A DNA stretch of 64,000 bases from Brachybacterium sacelli (GCF_017876545.1 NZ_JAGIOD010000001.1:496001-560000); one strand, 5' to 3'. Counted from the first letter of the stretch, positions 17,686 through 28,834 are shown. A program made the numbers and translations. Notes: a model not told the origin generated them from the letters alone.

Positions 17686-17722
17686 CTGTCACGTGACAGG
17701 GGGCGCCGAGCGGTTCTACGGT
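17686..17722 (+). promoter_or_regulatory. palindrome-covered promoter of the 17749 membrane gene
   Basis: A 14-bp perfect palindrome CTGTCACGTGACAG (17686-17699) overlaps GTGACA as a -35 (17694-17699); 17 bp later is TACGGT (17717-17722). The gene has a good ribosome binding site (AGGAGG) before its ATG at 17749. The regulator is unknown; the site could also act as a small hairpin after the SRPBCC gene. Confidence 0.4.
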
Positions 17723-17748
17723 GGGCGGAGCACACCCAGGAGGCGAGC

Positions 17749-18183
17749 ATGCACGCATCGGACCCGGCCTCAGGCCGCGCCGCACGAGCGACCACCCGCA
17801 TCCCGCTGTCGACGCATCTGGTGGCGGGCGCGCTGGCCACTCTCGGAGCGCTCGCGATGCTCGCCGTGCTCCCTCTGCCCGGCGGCCTGGGCGCCGGCGC
17901 ACTGTTGATCGCCGCGGCCACGCTGCTCACCACCTGGGCGGACCGTCGCCACGGCCGCGCAGGCGCCTCGGCCTTCTCCGTCGACCTGCCGTCGGCGCTG
18001 CTGCTGCTGCTCACGATCGCCCTGTGGCTGGCGATCCTGCTCTTCCCGCACGACGCACTGCTCGCCCTGCGCACGCTGACAGGGCTCACTGTGGGCGCCG
18101 CCTTCTTCCTGTCCATACGCTGGGAGGACCGGATCCTCACCCGTCGCACGGTGCAGGAGCGCCCCGCGCCGGCGAGCGCCTGA
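17749..18183 (+). CDS. small four-helix membrane protein of unknown function
   Basis: 144 residues with a clear AGGAGG site before the ATG. Hydrophobic segments: HLVAGALATLGALAMLAVL, GAGALLIAAATLLTTWA, LPSALLLLLTIALWLAILLF and ALRTLTGLTVGAAFFLSI. No recognised motif. It stands alone between the SRPBCC operon and the GNAT gene. Confidence 0.7.
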   Translation: MHASDPASGRAARATTRIPLSTHLVAGALATLGALAMLAVLPLPGGLGAGALLIAAATLLTTWADRRHGRAGASAFSVDLPSALLLLLTIALWLAILLFPHDALLALRTLTGLTVGAAFFLSIRWEDRILTRRTVQERPAPASA

Positions 18184-18355
18184 GGTCGCGCCAGGTGCCA
18201 CCGCCGCCCACCGCGAGTCGGCGCGCACAGCCTGCGCACCGACGGGTACGTCACGCCGGATGACGCGACTCTTCATCGACACCGGCCCTGCGGAGTACCG
18301 TGCCGTCGACGCCCGTCGCCCCCGTCGATCGGGACCCCGTGATCCAGGAGCACGC

Positions 18356-19132
18356 ATGGACCTGCACAACGCCTCCCCCGCCGAGCCGTTGCACGTGAGC
18401 GCCCGCGACGCGGACTCGTCGACCGATGGCGGGCCCACGCCCGGGACGGCGGCCGCCGACGCCGTGCTGGACAACCCCGCCTGGTCCTCGCTGACCGGCC
18501 GCCACGGCCACCTCGCGATCGGGAACGAGCTGGTCCGGCGCTTCCCGGACGACGTCTCCCCCTTCGTGGGGGTCAAGGACTGGGACCACCCGGAGGTGTG
18601 GGACGCGATCCTCGACGTCTTCGGTCACGAGGCGACCGTGAGCGTCTCCCACGCGGATCCGCTGCTGCCCGACGGCTGGGCCCCGGTGTTCTCCATCCCC
18701 GGCGTGCAGCTCGTCCAGACCGAGCACCTCGAGACCCGGCCCGACGAGGAGGCGATCGAGCTCGGCGAGGCCGACGCCACCGACATGCTCGAGCTGGTCG
18801 AGCGGACCCGGCCCGGCCCGTTCCTGCCGCGCACCCATGAGCTCGGCCGTTACGTGGGGATCCGCCGCGCCGGACGGCTGATCGCGATGGCCGGCGAGCG
18901 CCTGCACCCCGAGGGCTGGACCGAGATCAGCGCCGTCGCGGTCGACGAGGAGCATCGCCGCCAGGGACTCGCCTCGCGCCTCGTGCTCGACGTCGCCTTC
19001 GGCATCCAGCAGCGTGGCGAGAAGGCGCTCCTGCACGCCTCGGCCACCAACACCTCGGCCATCGCCGGGTACGAGAAGCTCGGATTCGCTCTGCGGCGCC
19101 GCCTGATGTTCGGAGCCGTACGCACGCCCTGA
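18356..19132 (+). CDS. GNAT-family N-acetyltransferase
   Basis: 258 residues from the ATG at 18356, preceded by CAGGAG; a longer in-frame start at 18260 is less likely. The acetyl-CoA-binding motif A is [23 protein letters not shown], with the usual C-terminal [15 protein letters not shown]. The N-terminal half ([17 protein letters not shown]) fits the FR47-like subgroup. Acceptor substrate unknown. Confidence 0.82.
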   Translation: MDLHNASPAEPLHVSARDADSSTDGGPTPGTAAADAVLDNPAWSSLTGRHGHLAIGNELVRRFPDDVSPFVGVKDWDHPEVWDAILDVFGHEATVSVSHADPLLPDGWAPVFSIPGVQLVQTEHLETRPDEEAIELGEADATDMLELVERTRPGPFLPRTHELGRYVGIRRAGRLIAMAGERLHPEGWTEISAVAVDEEHRRQGLASRLVLDVAFGIQQRGEKALLHASATNTSAIAGYEKLGFALRRRLMFGAVRTP

Positions 19133-19157
19133 GCTGTCGACCCGTTACGGTCATCGC

Positions 19158-20273
19158 ATGGATGACGAGGCGACTCTGCTGGCACAGCTCGAGGACATCG
19201 ACCGCAGCGACGACGGACTGGGGGCCTGGGTGGCGGAGCGGATCCACCGGCTCGAGGCCGACGACCGCCGCTCGGCCGATACCCACCTGGTCACGGTCGA
19301 TCTGCCGGCCGACTGGGACATCCAGCTGTACCTCAAGGACGAGTCCAGCCATGCCTCCGGCAGCCTGAAGCATCGTCTCGCCCGGTCCTTGTTCCTGTTC
19401 GCCCTGGTCAACGGGTGGCTGAGGCCGGGAATGCCGGTGATCGAGGCGTCCTCGGGGTCGACCGCCGTCAGCGAGGCGCATGTGGCGCGCATGCTCGAGG
19501 TCCCCTTCATCGCGGTGATCCCGCGCGGCACCAGCTCCCGCAAGATCTCGCTCATCGAATCGGCCGGAGGTCGGTGCCACGTCGTTGACCGCGCCGAGCT
19601 CATGAGTCGGGAGGCCCAGCGCCTGGCCGATGAACTCGGTGGGCTCTTCCTCGACCAGTTCACCCACGCCGAGCGGGCCACGGACTGGCGCGGCAACAAC
19701 TCCATCGCCGTCAGCGCCTTCGGTCAGCTGGAGCTCGAGCCGCATCCGGTGCCGCGCTGGATCGTCGTCGGTGCCGGCACCGGCGGCACCAGCGCCACCT
19801 TCGGCCGTTACCTGCGTTATCGCCGTCTGTCCACCGGGCTGTGCGTCGCCGATGTCGAGAACTCCGCCTTCTTCGAGGGATGGGTGCACGAAGACCCCTC
19901 CCGCACCACCGCGGCCGGCTCCCGCATCGAGGGCATCGGCCGTCCGCAGATGGAGCCGAGCTTCGTGCCCGGGGCGGTCGACCGCATGATCCGGGTGCCC
20001 GATGCGGCCTCGGTCGCGGCGGCCCGGTACCTCTCCGAGCGTCTCGGCCGACGGGTCGGGGCCTCCACGGGCACGAACCTGGTGGCGGTCGCGCACCTGG
20101 TCACACAGATGCGCGAGCGCGGCGAGAGCGGTTCGGTGCTCACACTGCTGTGCGATGCCGGCGACCGGTACACCGACACCTACTTCGACGACGACTGGGT
20201 CGCGGCCCAGGGCTGGGACCTGGGCCCGTGGCGGGCCGTGCTCGAGCGGAAGCTGCCGATCGGGAACCACTGA
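19158..20273 (+). CDS. cds1: Cds1-like L-cysteine desulfhydrase (PLP-dependent cysteine synthase family)
   Basis: 371 residues. Fold type II PLP enzyme: Lys of [11 protein letters not shown] binds [13 protein letters not shown] is the substrate loop, and [14 protein letters not shown] binds the cofactor phosphate. The overall layout and the C-terminal [18 protein letters not shown] resemble mycobacterial Cds1, which breaks cysteine into pyruvate, sulfide and ammonia. A cysteine synthase-like activity cannot be ruled out. Single gene 25 bp after the GNAT gene, so possibly co-transcribed with it. Confidence 0.75.
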   Translation: MDDEATLLAQLEDIDRSDDGLGAWVAERIHRLEADDRRSADTHLVTVDLPADWDIQLYLKDESSHASGSLKHRLARSLFLFALVNGWLRPGMPVIEASSGSTAVSEAHVARMLEVPFIAVIPRGTSSRKISLIESAGGRCHVVDRAELMSREAQRLADELGGLFLDQFTHAERATDWRGNNSIAVSAFGQLELEPHPVPRWIVVGAGTGGTSATFGRYLRYRRLSTGLCVADVENSAFFEGWVHEDPSRTTAAGSRIEGIGRPQMEPSFVPGAVDRMIRVPDAASVAAARYLSERLGRRVGASTGTNLVAVAHLVTQMRERGESGSVLTLLCDAGDRYTDTYFDDDWVAAQGWDLGPWRAVLERKLPIGNH

Positions 20274-20282
20274 GTCGCACGG

Positions 20283-21611
20283 TCAGCTCCGCACGTCGGG
20301 CCTCTCCAGCGCCCAGGCCCCCTCGAGGTCGCCGCGCACTCGCACGAGATCCCCGGCGCCCGGGTAGAGCCGCACGGTGCACGGTGGCGCTCCGTCCGGG
20401 AGGAGTTCGAGCAGGCTTCCGTCCAGGAACACGGTGGCCGGGCCGTCGTCGGCCGCGAGCACTTCGGTGGCCGTGCCGTCCGCCGCGTGGATCTCCACCT
20501 GGACCCTGCCGCGCGTGCGCACCTCGACCCGCGCCGGGGTTCGCAGGTCGAGGACGTTCCCGGCCGGGAGCTCGAGCAGCTCCTTGCGCAGCGCCGTGAG
20601 TTCCGCCGGGACCCGCGACAGCAGGGTGCCGCCGTCGAGCCGGAGTTCCCGCGGGAACGTCAGCGCGCCGGCCCAGCCCTGCACGTCGGTCTGCTCCTGG
20701 CTGCGCTCGAGGCCCTCCCAGGACCAGCCCCACAGCAGCACCCGGTCGCGGTCGAGGACGGCCTGCGGCGCGTAGAAGTCCGGGCCGAGGTCGACGCGGC
20801 CTCCGCCCGTCGGGACGAAGCGGGGGATGCCTCCGTCATCGAGGGCGAGGTCGCCGACGAGGTGATTCACCTGGACCGTGGAGCGTCCGCTCCGCTCGGG
20901 ATGGCGCCACAGCGACAGCAGCAGCACCCAGCGTCCGTCCACGGGCACGAGCTGCGGGCATTCCCAGAGGTCGGCCGGCGCGTGCTCGGCGGCCACGGGG
21001 TCATCGCCGCGCAGCAGCTCGCCGACATACTCCCAGCGCTCGAGGTCGTCGCAGGTGTACAGCAGCAAGACGGGGACGAATCCGCCGGCCTCCCGGATCC
21101 CGGCGCCCTGGATCCCCCAGCGTCTGCCGCCGTGCTCGAGGACGAAGGGGTCGCGCACGCCGATCAGCCCGGGGATCTCCGGGATGTCGGCCGCGACGGT
21201 GCCCGGCGCGATCAGCTCGGTCCCGGCCGGATCCAGACGCGCGACGAGGACCCGGGCGAGCTGGTTCTCCACCCCGTCGACCCCGGAGTAGACGAGGGTG
21301 GGAACCCCGGCGGTGTACGCGGCGGTGTCAGCGGCGGCGTCGAGCAGGCCGACGCCGCTCCAGCAGCCGTCCTGATCCGCTTCCCCGGGGCGAGGGCTCG
21401 GTCCCATCGGTTCCTCGCGCCAGGTCACCAGGTCCGGGGAGGACATGTGCCCCCAGCAGATGTGCTCGTGGCGGGCCGAGCGGGGGTTGTGCTGGAAGAA
21501 CACATGCCACCGGCCGTCGGCGGTGCGGAGGATCCCGTTGGGGTCGTTGAGCCAGCCGCGCGGGTGGACGCGGTGCAGGGCGGGGAAGCAGGGGTCGAGG
21601 GTCTCGGCCAT
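20283..21611 (-). CDS. GH32 beta-fructosidase (sucrose-6-phosphate hydrolase/levanase type)
   Basis: 442 residues, no signal peptide, so cytoplasmic. GH32 motifs: WLNDPNG with nucleophile Asp23, the RDPF box (IGVRDPFVLEH) and ECPQL with the acid/base Glu, then a C-terminal beta-sandwich. It hydrolyses terminal beta-fructosides such as sucrose or its 6-phosphate. No transporter or LacI regulator adjoins it. It ends convergently with the Cds1-like gene, with only 9 bp between the two stops. Confidence 0.87.
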   Translation of the reverse strand: MAETLDPCFPALHRVHPRGWLNDPNGILRTADGRWHVFFQHNPRSARHEHICWGHMSSPDLVTWREEPMGPSPRPGEADQDGCWSGVGLLDAAADTAAYTAGVPTLVYSGVDGVENQLARVLVARLDPAGTELIAPGTVAADIPEIPGLIGVRDPFVLEHGGRRWGIQGAGIREAGGFVPVLLLYTCDDLERWEYVGELLRGDDPVAAEHAPADLWECPQLVPVDGRWVLLLSLWRHPERSGRSTVQVNHLVGDLALDDGGIPRFVPTGGGRVDLGPDFYAPQAVLDRDRVLLWGWSWEGLERSQEQTDVQGWAGALTFPRELRLDGGTLLSRVPAELTALRKELLELPAGNVLDLRTPARVEVRTRGRVQVEIHAADGTATEVLAADDGPATVFLDGSLLELLPDGAPPCTVRLYPGAGDLVRVRGDLEGAWALERPDVRS

Positions 21612-21713
21612 GGATGGTCGCTCCTGGTCAGTTGGTCCTGGCGACTCGTCGCAGGCGTGCGGGGACAGTGCGTCGGTGAGGCCTAGGCCCGCGAGTCCGC
21701 GTCATCACCCGTT

Positions 21714-21768
21714 ACCGGGGACCAGCATCGTTCGATCGAGAATTATTCCTCGGGCCGAGCCGCGTGCA
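21714..21768. repeat. dispersed repeat copy A
   Basis: About 55 bp, roughly 80 percent identical to 31970-32023 in the same orientation. Shared cores are GCATCGTTCG and GAGAATTATTC. It lies between the GH32 gene and the terminator-like hairpin after the AraC gene, at the left edge of the accessory region. Confidence 0.65.
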
Positions 21769-21784
21769 GGAGGCTCATCCCATC

Positions 21785-21816
21785 GTTGGGGCTGGCGGGA
21801 TCTCGCCAGCCCCAAC
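21785..21816. terminator. perfect 13-bp hairpin downstream of the AraC gene
   Basis: Arms GTTGGGGCTGGCG (21785-21797) and CGCCAGCCCCAAC (21804-21816) with a 6-base loop. It sits 50 bp beyond the leftward AraC stop and upstream of the GH32 start. There is no T-run; it probably ends the AraC transcript. Confidence 0.6.
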
Positions 21817-21865
21817 GGCCGTCTGCTACTAGATGTAGTGACCGGAGAGGTTGATCGACCCGTAC

Positions 21866-22798
21866 TTAGTCAGCGCGGAAGGTGCGCCGGTAGTTCGTGG
21901 GAGTCACGTCGATCTCTCGACGCAGGTGACGCCGTAGCGTGCTTGCTGTTCCCAAGCCGGTGCGCTGCGCAATGACGTCCATTGGCAGGCTGCTGTTTTC
22001 CAGTAGGCGTCGGGCAGCAAGAACCCGCTGGTGCAGGATCCATTGCAGAGGGGTCTGTCCCGTCTCAGCAACGAAGCGCCGCGCGAGCTGCCGTTCGGAC
22101 AAGTGCGCATGGCGCGCCAGATCGGCGACGCTGAGCCTCTGCTCGAGGTGGTCCACGATCCAGTCGGTGAGCTCGGCGAAACCGTGTGTCGTGGGAGCTG
22201 CCGCTGGCTCGATGTATTGGGCCTGGCCGCCTGCTCGGTGGGGCGGTACCACCATGCGGCGGGCAATACGGGCGGCGACCCGCTCCCCAAGGTCCCTGCG
22301 CACCAGGTGCAGGCATAGGTCGATTCCGGCGGCCACGCCGGCACTGGTGGCGACCTGTCCGTGGTCCACGTAGAGCACATCGGGCTGCACCGTGATTTCG
22401 GGGTACAACCGCTGCAACTCCCCGGCGTCCTGCCAGTGCGTGGTGGCGGTCAGCCCGTCAAGGAGCCCGGTTGCAGCGAGGGCAAAGGCGCCAGTGCACA
22501 CCGACGCGACTCTCGTGCCGCGCTGGTAGGCGTTGCGGAGCACCCTCAGCGTGTCGCCATGAGGACGGTGATGGGGCCGGTAGCCAGGGATGATGACCGT
22601 GCGGGCGTGGGCCAACGCATCCAGGTCATGGACGGCGCCGATGCTGAATCCGCTGGAGGTCATGACGTCATCACCGTCGGGCGCCGCCACCGCGAAGGTG
22701 TACTCCTCTTCGGCGGGATGCCCGAAGACCTGGGCAACCGTCGACAGGTCGAAGGCGACCACTCCGGGCAGGGCGAGGGCGACGACGTGGTGTGGCAC
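21866..22798 (-). CDS. GlxA-type AraC-family regulator with DJ-1/PfpI-like sensor domain
   Basis: 310 residues. N-terminal DJ-1/GATase-like domain (~1-180) with VASVCTGAFALAATGLLDG around the would-be catalytic Cys, then two AraC helix-turn-helix units (LSVADLARHAHLSERQLARRFVAETGQTPLQWI and MDVIAQRTGLGTASTLRRHLRRE). Divergent from a stand-alone DJ-1/PfpI gene whose fold matches its own sensor half. Probably an activator of that gene and the DUF1348 gene; inducer unknown. Confidence 0.85.
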   Translation of the reverse strand: MPHHVVALALPGVVAFDLSTVAQVFGHPAEEEYTFAVAAPDGDDVMTSSGFSIGAVHDLDALAHARTVIIPGYRPHHRPHGDTLRVLRNAYQRGTRVASVCTGAFALAATGLLDGLTATTHWQDAGELQRLYPEITVQPDVLYVDHGQVATSAGVAAGIDLCLHLVRRDLGERVAARIARRMVVPPHRAGGQAQYIEPAAAPTTHGFAELTDWIVDHLEQRLSVADLARHAHLSERQLARRFVAETGQTPLQWILHQRVLAARRLLENSSLPMDVIAQRTGLGTASTLRRHLRREIDVTPTNYRRTFRAD

Positions 22799-22880
22799 GC
22801 ACCGATCATGGCAGGAATTGCGCGCACTACGTCATTCCTGCCGCTCGCACTGGGCAAGGCGCCCCGGCAGGGTTGATGCC

Positions 22881-23492
22881 ATGAGCAAGCGCATCGTGAT
22901 CGACCTGTTCGACGGTACGGAGGAACTCGACGCCGTCGGCCCGTGGGAAGTGCTGTCGTACTGGACTCAGACGTATCCGGCCGATGGTTGGCGGGTGGAC
23001 CTGGCCACGGATGACGGCCAGCCCCGCCGCTGCGCCAAGGGACTCCAGGTGGTTCCCACCGCAGCCAAGGCAGCGGTGCCGCGCCCGGACCTCATCGTGG
23101 AGCCGGGAGGACGCGGCACCAGGGCACGCCTTGCGGACACTGACCACCTGCGGTGGCTGTGCGACGCCGCCGAGAGCGGTGCCCTGGTGAGCAGTGTCTG
23201 CACCGGGGCCCTGATACTTGCCGCCGCAGGGCTCCTGCACGCACGCCCGGCTACCACGTACCACGCAAGGTTCGACGAGCTACTCGCCCTCGACCCGACC
23301 ATCACGCCATGCCCCGACCAGCGCTGGGTCGACGATGGGCAGATCGTCACCGCGGCCGGCGTCTCGGCGGGCATCGACATGGCCCTCCACCTCGTCGGTC
23401 GACTCGCCGGCCCCGGCCGCGCCCGACAGGTACAGGACGGCATCGAGTACCACCCGGCGCCGCCCACATGGTCAACGCCCACACACCACTGA
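22881..23492 (+). CDS. DJ-1/PfpI-family protein
   Basis: 203 residues from the ATG at 22881. DJ-1/PfpI motifs: IDLFDGTEELDAVGPWEVLSYW at the start and ALVSSVCTGALILAAAGLLHARPATTYH around the nucleophilic-elbow Cys, followed by VDDGQIVTAAGVSAGIDMALHLV. This is the isocyanide-hydratase-like/intracellular-protease-like branch; the activity is not determined. It shares the divergent promoter region with the GlxA-type regulator. Confidence 0.82.
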   Translation: MSKRIVIDLFDGTEELDAVGPWEVLSYWTQTYPADGWRVDLATDDGQPRRCAKGLQVVPTAAKAAVPRPDLIVEPGGRGTRARLADTDHLRWLCDAAESGALVSSVCTGALILAAAGLLHARPATTYHARFDELLALDPTITPCPDQRWVDDGQIVTAAGVSAGIDMALHLVGRLAGPGRARQVQDGIEYHPAPPTWSTPTHH

Positions 23493-23524
23493 CACATCCC
23501 CTTCCCAGAGCAAGGAGCCATCAC

Positions 23525-23968
23525 ATGACCGAAACCCGTAAACCCACCCCGCCGTTCACCGCCGAAACCGCCGCCCTCAAGGTGCAGGCCGCCGAGGACG
23601 CGTGGAACACACGCGACCCCGAGAAGGTCGCGCAGGCCTACAGCGTCGACACCGTCTGGCGAAACCGTGACCAGACGATCACCGGCCGCGACCAGGTGAT
23701 CGCCTTCCTCACCGACAAGTGGGATCGGGAACTCGGCTACCAACTCCGCAAGAACCTGTGGGCGTTCACCGACGACCAGATCGCCGTGCGATTCCAGTAC
23801 GAATGGCACGACCATGACGGCCAGTGGTGGCGCTCCTACGGCAACGAACTGTGGCGCTTCGACGCGCACGGCTACATGACCCATCGCGAAGCCAGCATCA
23901 ACGACCGTCCCATCAGCCAGGAGGAGCGACGCGTCACCCCAGGCCAGGGCGAGCTTCCCACCTGGTAA
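23525..23968 (+). CDS. DUF1348 family protein (SnoaL/NTF2-like fold)
   Basis: 147 residues. Characteristic DUF1348 wording: PPFTAETAALKVQAAEDAWNTRDPEKVAQAYS, DTVWRNRD, FLTDKWDRELGYQLRKNLWAF, ASINDRPI. NTF2-like cone fold; function unknown. It follows the DJ-1 gene by 32 bp with an AGGAG site, so the two are likely co-transcribed under the GlxA-type regulator. Confidence 0.85.
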   Translation: MTETRKPTPPFTAETAALKVQAAEDAWNTRDPEKVAQAYSVDTVWRNRDQTITGRDQVIAFLTDKWDRELGYQLRKNLWAFTDDQIAVRFQYEWHDHDGQWWRSYGNELWRFDAHGYMTHREASINDRPISQEERRVTPGQGELPTW

Positions 23969-24065
23969 CACCCCACCATCCCGCGACCGGATGCCCCTGT
24001 CTGTCGAGATGACGCGCGGTGCATGCCCCGGGGCTGGACCATCCGCGTAACAGCACCAACCAGCT

Positions 24066-24091
24066 GGCCGGCGACCGTAAGGTCGCCGGCC
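24066..24091. terminator. hairpin in the IS481 leader
   Basis: Perfect 11-bp arms GGCCGGCGACC / GGTCGCCGGCC around a GTAA loop, 25 bp before the transposase start. It may stop transcripts entering from the DUF1348 side, limiting transposase expression. Confidence 0.6.
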
Positions 24092-24115
24092 GCTTTCGCA
24101 TCCGAAAGGCTCTAC

Positions 24116-26808
<2,693 letters not shown>

Positions 26809-26822
26809 TCACCCCATCCGGT

Positions 26823-26849
26823 CTGGCACTCGCAGACGACGAGTGCCAG
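26823..26849. promoter_or_regulatory. CIRCE-like inverted repeat upstream of groEL (HrcA operator)
   Basis: Arms CTGGCACTC and GAGTGCCAG are perfect and separated by nine bases, the CIRCE geometry (TTAGCACTC-N9-GAGTGCTAA). It lies just downstream of the candidate groEL -10 (26863-26858), where bound HrcA would block initiation. hrcA itself is not in the window. Confidence 0.85.
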
Positions 26850-26868
26850 AGTCCTACTGTGTAGGACT
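26850..26868. promoter_or_regulatory. TetR-type operator copy 1, over the groEL -10
   Basis: Perfect inverted repeat AGTCCTAC-TGT-GTAGGACT directly abutting the CIRCE-like repeat. It contains TACACA (26863-26858, minus strand), a candidate groEL -10 that is 16 bp from TTGCGC (26885-26880). Confidence 0.75.
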
Positions 26869-26890
26869 AAGTTGCCTGTGCGCAAGTCAT

Positions 26891-26909
26891 AGACCTACCG
26901 TGTAGGACT
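26891..26909. promoter_or_regulatory. TetR-type operator copy 2, abutting the tetR start codon
   Basis: AGACCTAC-CGT-GTAGGACT, the same repeat as copy 1 with one mismatch. It overlaps TACCGT (26896-26901), which lies 18 bp after TTGCCT (26872-26877), and ends at the base before the tetR ATG. The tetR transcript would be leaderless and autorepressed. Confidence 0.75.
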
Positions 26910-27656
26910 ATGAGTCCGAAAAAGGCAGCCACCGGCCCCTCGGTGCCTGGGGCAGTGTGGCTGCGCCAGCGCCCGCCACGACGAGGTCAGCACGGCCTCA
27001 CCCGCGAACGCATCGCTGCCGAAGTCGTGTCCCAACTCGACCACGGTGGCCCCGCTGGACTGAATTTGCGCTCCATTGCGGCCGCGCTCGATGTGCACCC
27101 CACGACCCTCTACTGGCATGTGTCGGCTCGCGACGATCTTCTCGACTTCGCCGTCGACGCAGTGTTTGCCGAGCTGCCGCTACCGACGCGGCCCGCTGAC
27201 GACTGGATAGAGGACGTCCGTGCATTCATGCATAACCTTCGCGCAGCCCTGCTTGCCCATCCCTGGTCAGGAGCGCTGGCCAGCAGCCGGCCACTCCTGG
27301 GGCCCGAAGCTCTGGCGCGCTCAGAGTTCGTCTATGCCGCGCTGGCGCGAGCAGGGTTCACCGGAGACGAACTCACGGCGTCAGCCGCAGCTGTCTCAAA
27401 CCTAGTGATCGGCTCAGTCGCCGCCGAAACATCATGGCAACACGGCGATGAGTCGCCGGCTCGGCGAGCCGTTCACGAGCACCTCCGCGCCAACGCGGAG
27501 ACCTATCCCGCGATGGCAGAACTCTCAACCGAGTCGGGCCACTGGGGGGCGCAGTTCTCCTACAGCGCAGACCTGCTTCTCGCTGGCCTTGCCCAGAAAG
27601 CGCCCATTAACGTCACCTCGCACGGAGCCACCACCCAAGCACCACAGATCATGTGA
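26910..27656 (+). CDS. TetR-family regulator with TetR-class C-terminal domain
   Basis: 248 residues. HTH: LTRERIAAEVVSQLDHGGPAGLNLRSIAAALDVHPTTLYWHVSARDDLLDFAVDAVF, the pattern of the tetracycline-repressor subgroup; the C-terminal part (about 75-220) is alpha-helical with the TetR_C character. An N-terminal extension of ~28 basic residues precedes the HTH. Divergent from the extra groEL; the two 19-bp operators in the shared promoter make autoregulation and groEL control likely. The ligand is unknown. Confidence 0.87.
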   Translation: MSPKKAATGPSVPGAVWLRQRPPRRGQHGLTRERIAAEVVSQLDHGGPAGLNLRSIAAALDVHPTTLYWHVSARDDLLDFAVDAVFAELPLPTRPADDWIEDVRAFMHNLRAALLAHPWSGALASSRPLLGPEALARSEFVYAALARAGFTGDELTASAAAVSNLVIGSVAAETSWQHGDESPARRAVHEHLRANAETYPAMAELSTESGHWGAQFSYSADLLLAGLAQKAPINVTSHGATTQAPQIM

Positions 27657-27814
27657 CACCTACGCGTGCACTTGGCCGACGCCACTGCACAGCCGCTAGC
27701 ACTGATCTCCATCGGTCTTTGGTGGACATCGATAGCCCAGGCAGAGAAGGATAGGGGGATGTCGCCCTCTCTGACTGAGACTGACCTCGACCCAGCTCAC
27801 GCTCGCGAGAAAGC

Positions 27815-28198
27815 ATGAACGCCACACCTACAGTCGTCGTCACCGGTGCCAGCGGCGGCGTCGCGGAGGAATAGTCAAGACCTGTGGATCGGTGTTCTGC
27901 TATCTGACCGAGAAGTTGCTGATCCGGCGCTATGAGCGCCGGTCACTCGGGCCGGAACTGCTCGCCGAGGATCGCGCGGGCCGGGAGATGGGCCCTGAGG
28001 GCGAAGCCACGACCTACGAGATTCGGGAACCGTTGGATACCGGGCGATTCACCGCGCGCACGGACCTGGCCGACGCGCTGGTCCATCTCGCTGCGGAGCA
28101 GACCGACGGGAGTCTCCACGGTCGGGGTGTTCACCACGTCAGGGTCCCCACACCTGCGCGATGTTCTGCTGCGAGAAGCGTTCGGGCGCTCGAGATGA
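27815..28198 (+). pseudogene. remnant of an NAD(P)H-binding (NmrA-like) oxidoreductase gene
   Basis: An N-terminal scrap MNATPTVVVTGASGG (from 27815, stop at 27872) carries the family glycine loop. After a gap comes a C-terminal part in another frame (FTARTDLADALVHLAAEQTDG), which shifts frame again before SPHLRDVLLREAFGR ending at 28198. Read together they match the two ends of one short-chain/NmrA gene with an internal deletion and frameshifts. The rest of 27657-28322 shows no gene. Confidence 0.5.
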
Positions 28199-28322
28199 AG
28201 ACCCGTAAAGTGCTCGACCTGCACCTCCACGGGTTCACCGTCCCGGACGGTCGCGACAGACGCCGGCCTCGACATCAAGGCAGCAGGTCCCTCGTCGGAC
28301 TGGGGCGCTCTGTGCAGGGCAG

Positions 28323-28781
28323 TCAGCAATTCTCGCCTCGGGAGCCGTCTCGAGGGGCAAGTGCTGCATCGTCGTCGCTGCTTCGCACGAAGAGCTGGTC
28401 GGCGTTTCCTTCCTGCATCGCCCGCGCGTAGGCGTCGACCTTGAGTTCGATCAGGTCCAGCGCTTTGTGAAGCGTGGCCATCTCAGCACGGACGGTGACC
28501 TCGTGTCGCTGGAGGATCTCCAGGCGCTGGGGCTCGTTCCCGGGCCCGTTGCGGACCAGCTCCGCGTACTTCGCGATGTCCGGGATCGGCATTCCCGAAG
28601 CGCGCAGTCGCTGGCAGACGCTGATCCATTCGATGTCGTCCGCGGTGAAGATGCGCCGCCCGCTCGCGCTGCGAGGCGCGCGTGGGAGCAGACCCTCGCG
28701 CTCGTAGAATCGCAAAGTGTCCACGCTGAGCCCGGTCCGTTCGCTCACGTCACCGATCGACAAGTCCTCTAGCACGACCAC
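28323..28781 (-). CDS. MerR-family regulator
   Basis: 152 residues from a GTG at 28781. N-terminal winged helix LSIGDVSERTGLSVDTLRFYEREGLLPRAPRSASGRRIFTADDIEWI, dimerisation helix LDLIELKVDAYARAM, and a short tail without the paired Cys of metal sensors. Divergent from the SDR gene, with a 22-bp palindrome between them. Likely activates the SDR gene in response to an organic or redox signal. Confidence 0.87.
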   Translation of the reverse strand: MVVLEDLSIGDVSERTGLSVDTLRFYEREGLLPRAPRSASGRRIFTADDIEWISVCQRLRASGMPIPDIAKYAELVRNGPGNEPQRLEILQRHEVTVRAEMATLHKALDLIELKVDAYARAMQEGNADQLFVRSSDDDAALAPRDGSRGENC

Positions 28782-28796
28782 AGGCTACGCGCCGCC

Positions 28797-28827
28797 TTGA
28801 CCTGGAGTCGACTCCAGGTCATAGCGT
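28797..28827 (+). promoter_or_regulatory. MerR-type promoter with 19-bp spacer
   Basis: TTGACC (28797-28802), 19-bp spacer, TAGCGT (28822-28827). A perfect 22-bp palindrome (28799-28820, arms GACCTGGAGTC / GACTCCAGGTC) fills the spacer. The overlong spacer with a centred dyad is the hallmark of MerR-activated promoters. The SDR ATG follows at 28835, so the mRNA has almost no leader. Confidence 0.8.
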
Positions 28828-28834
28828 CGCCGGC

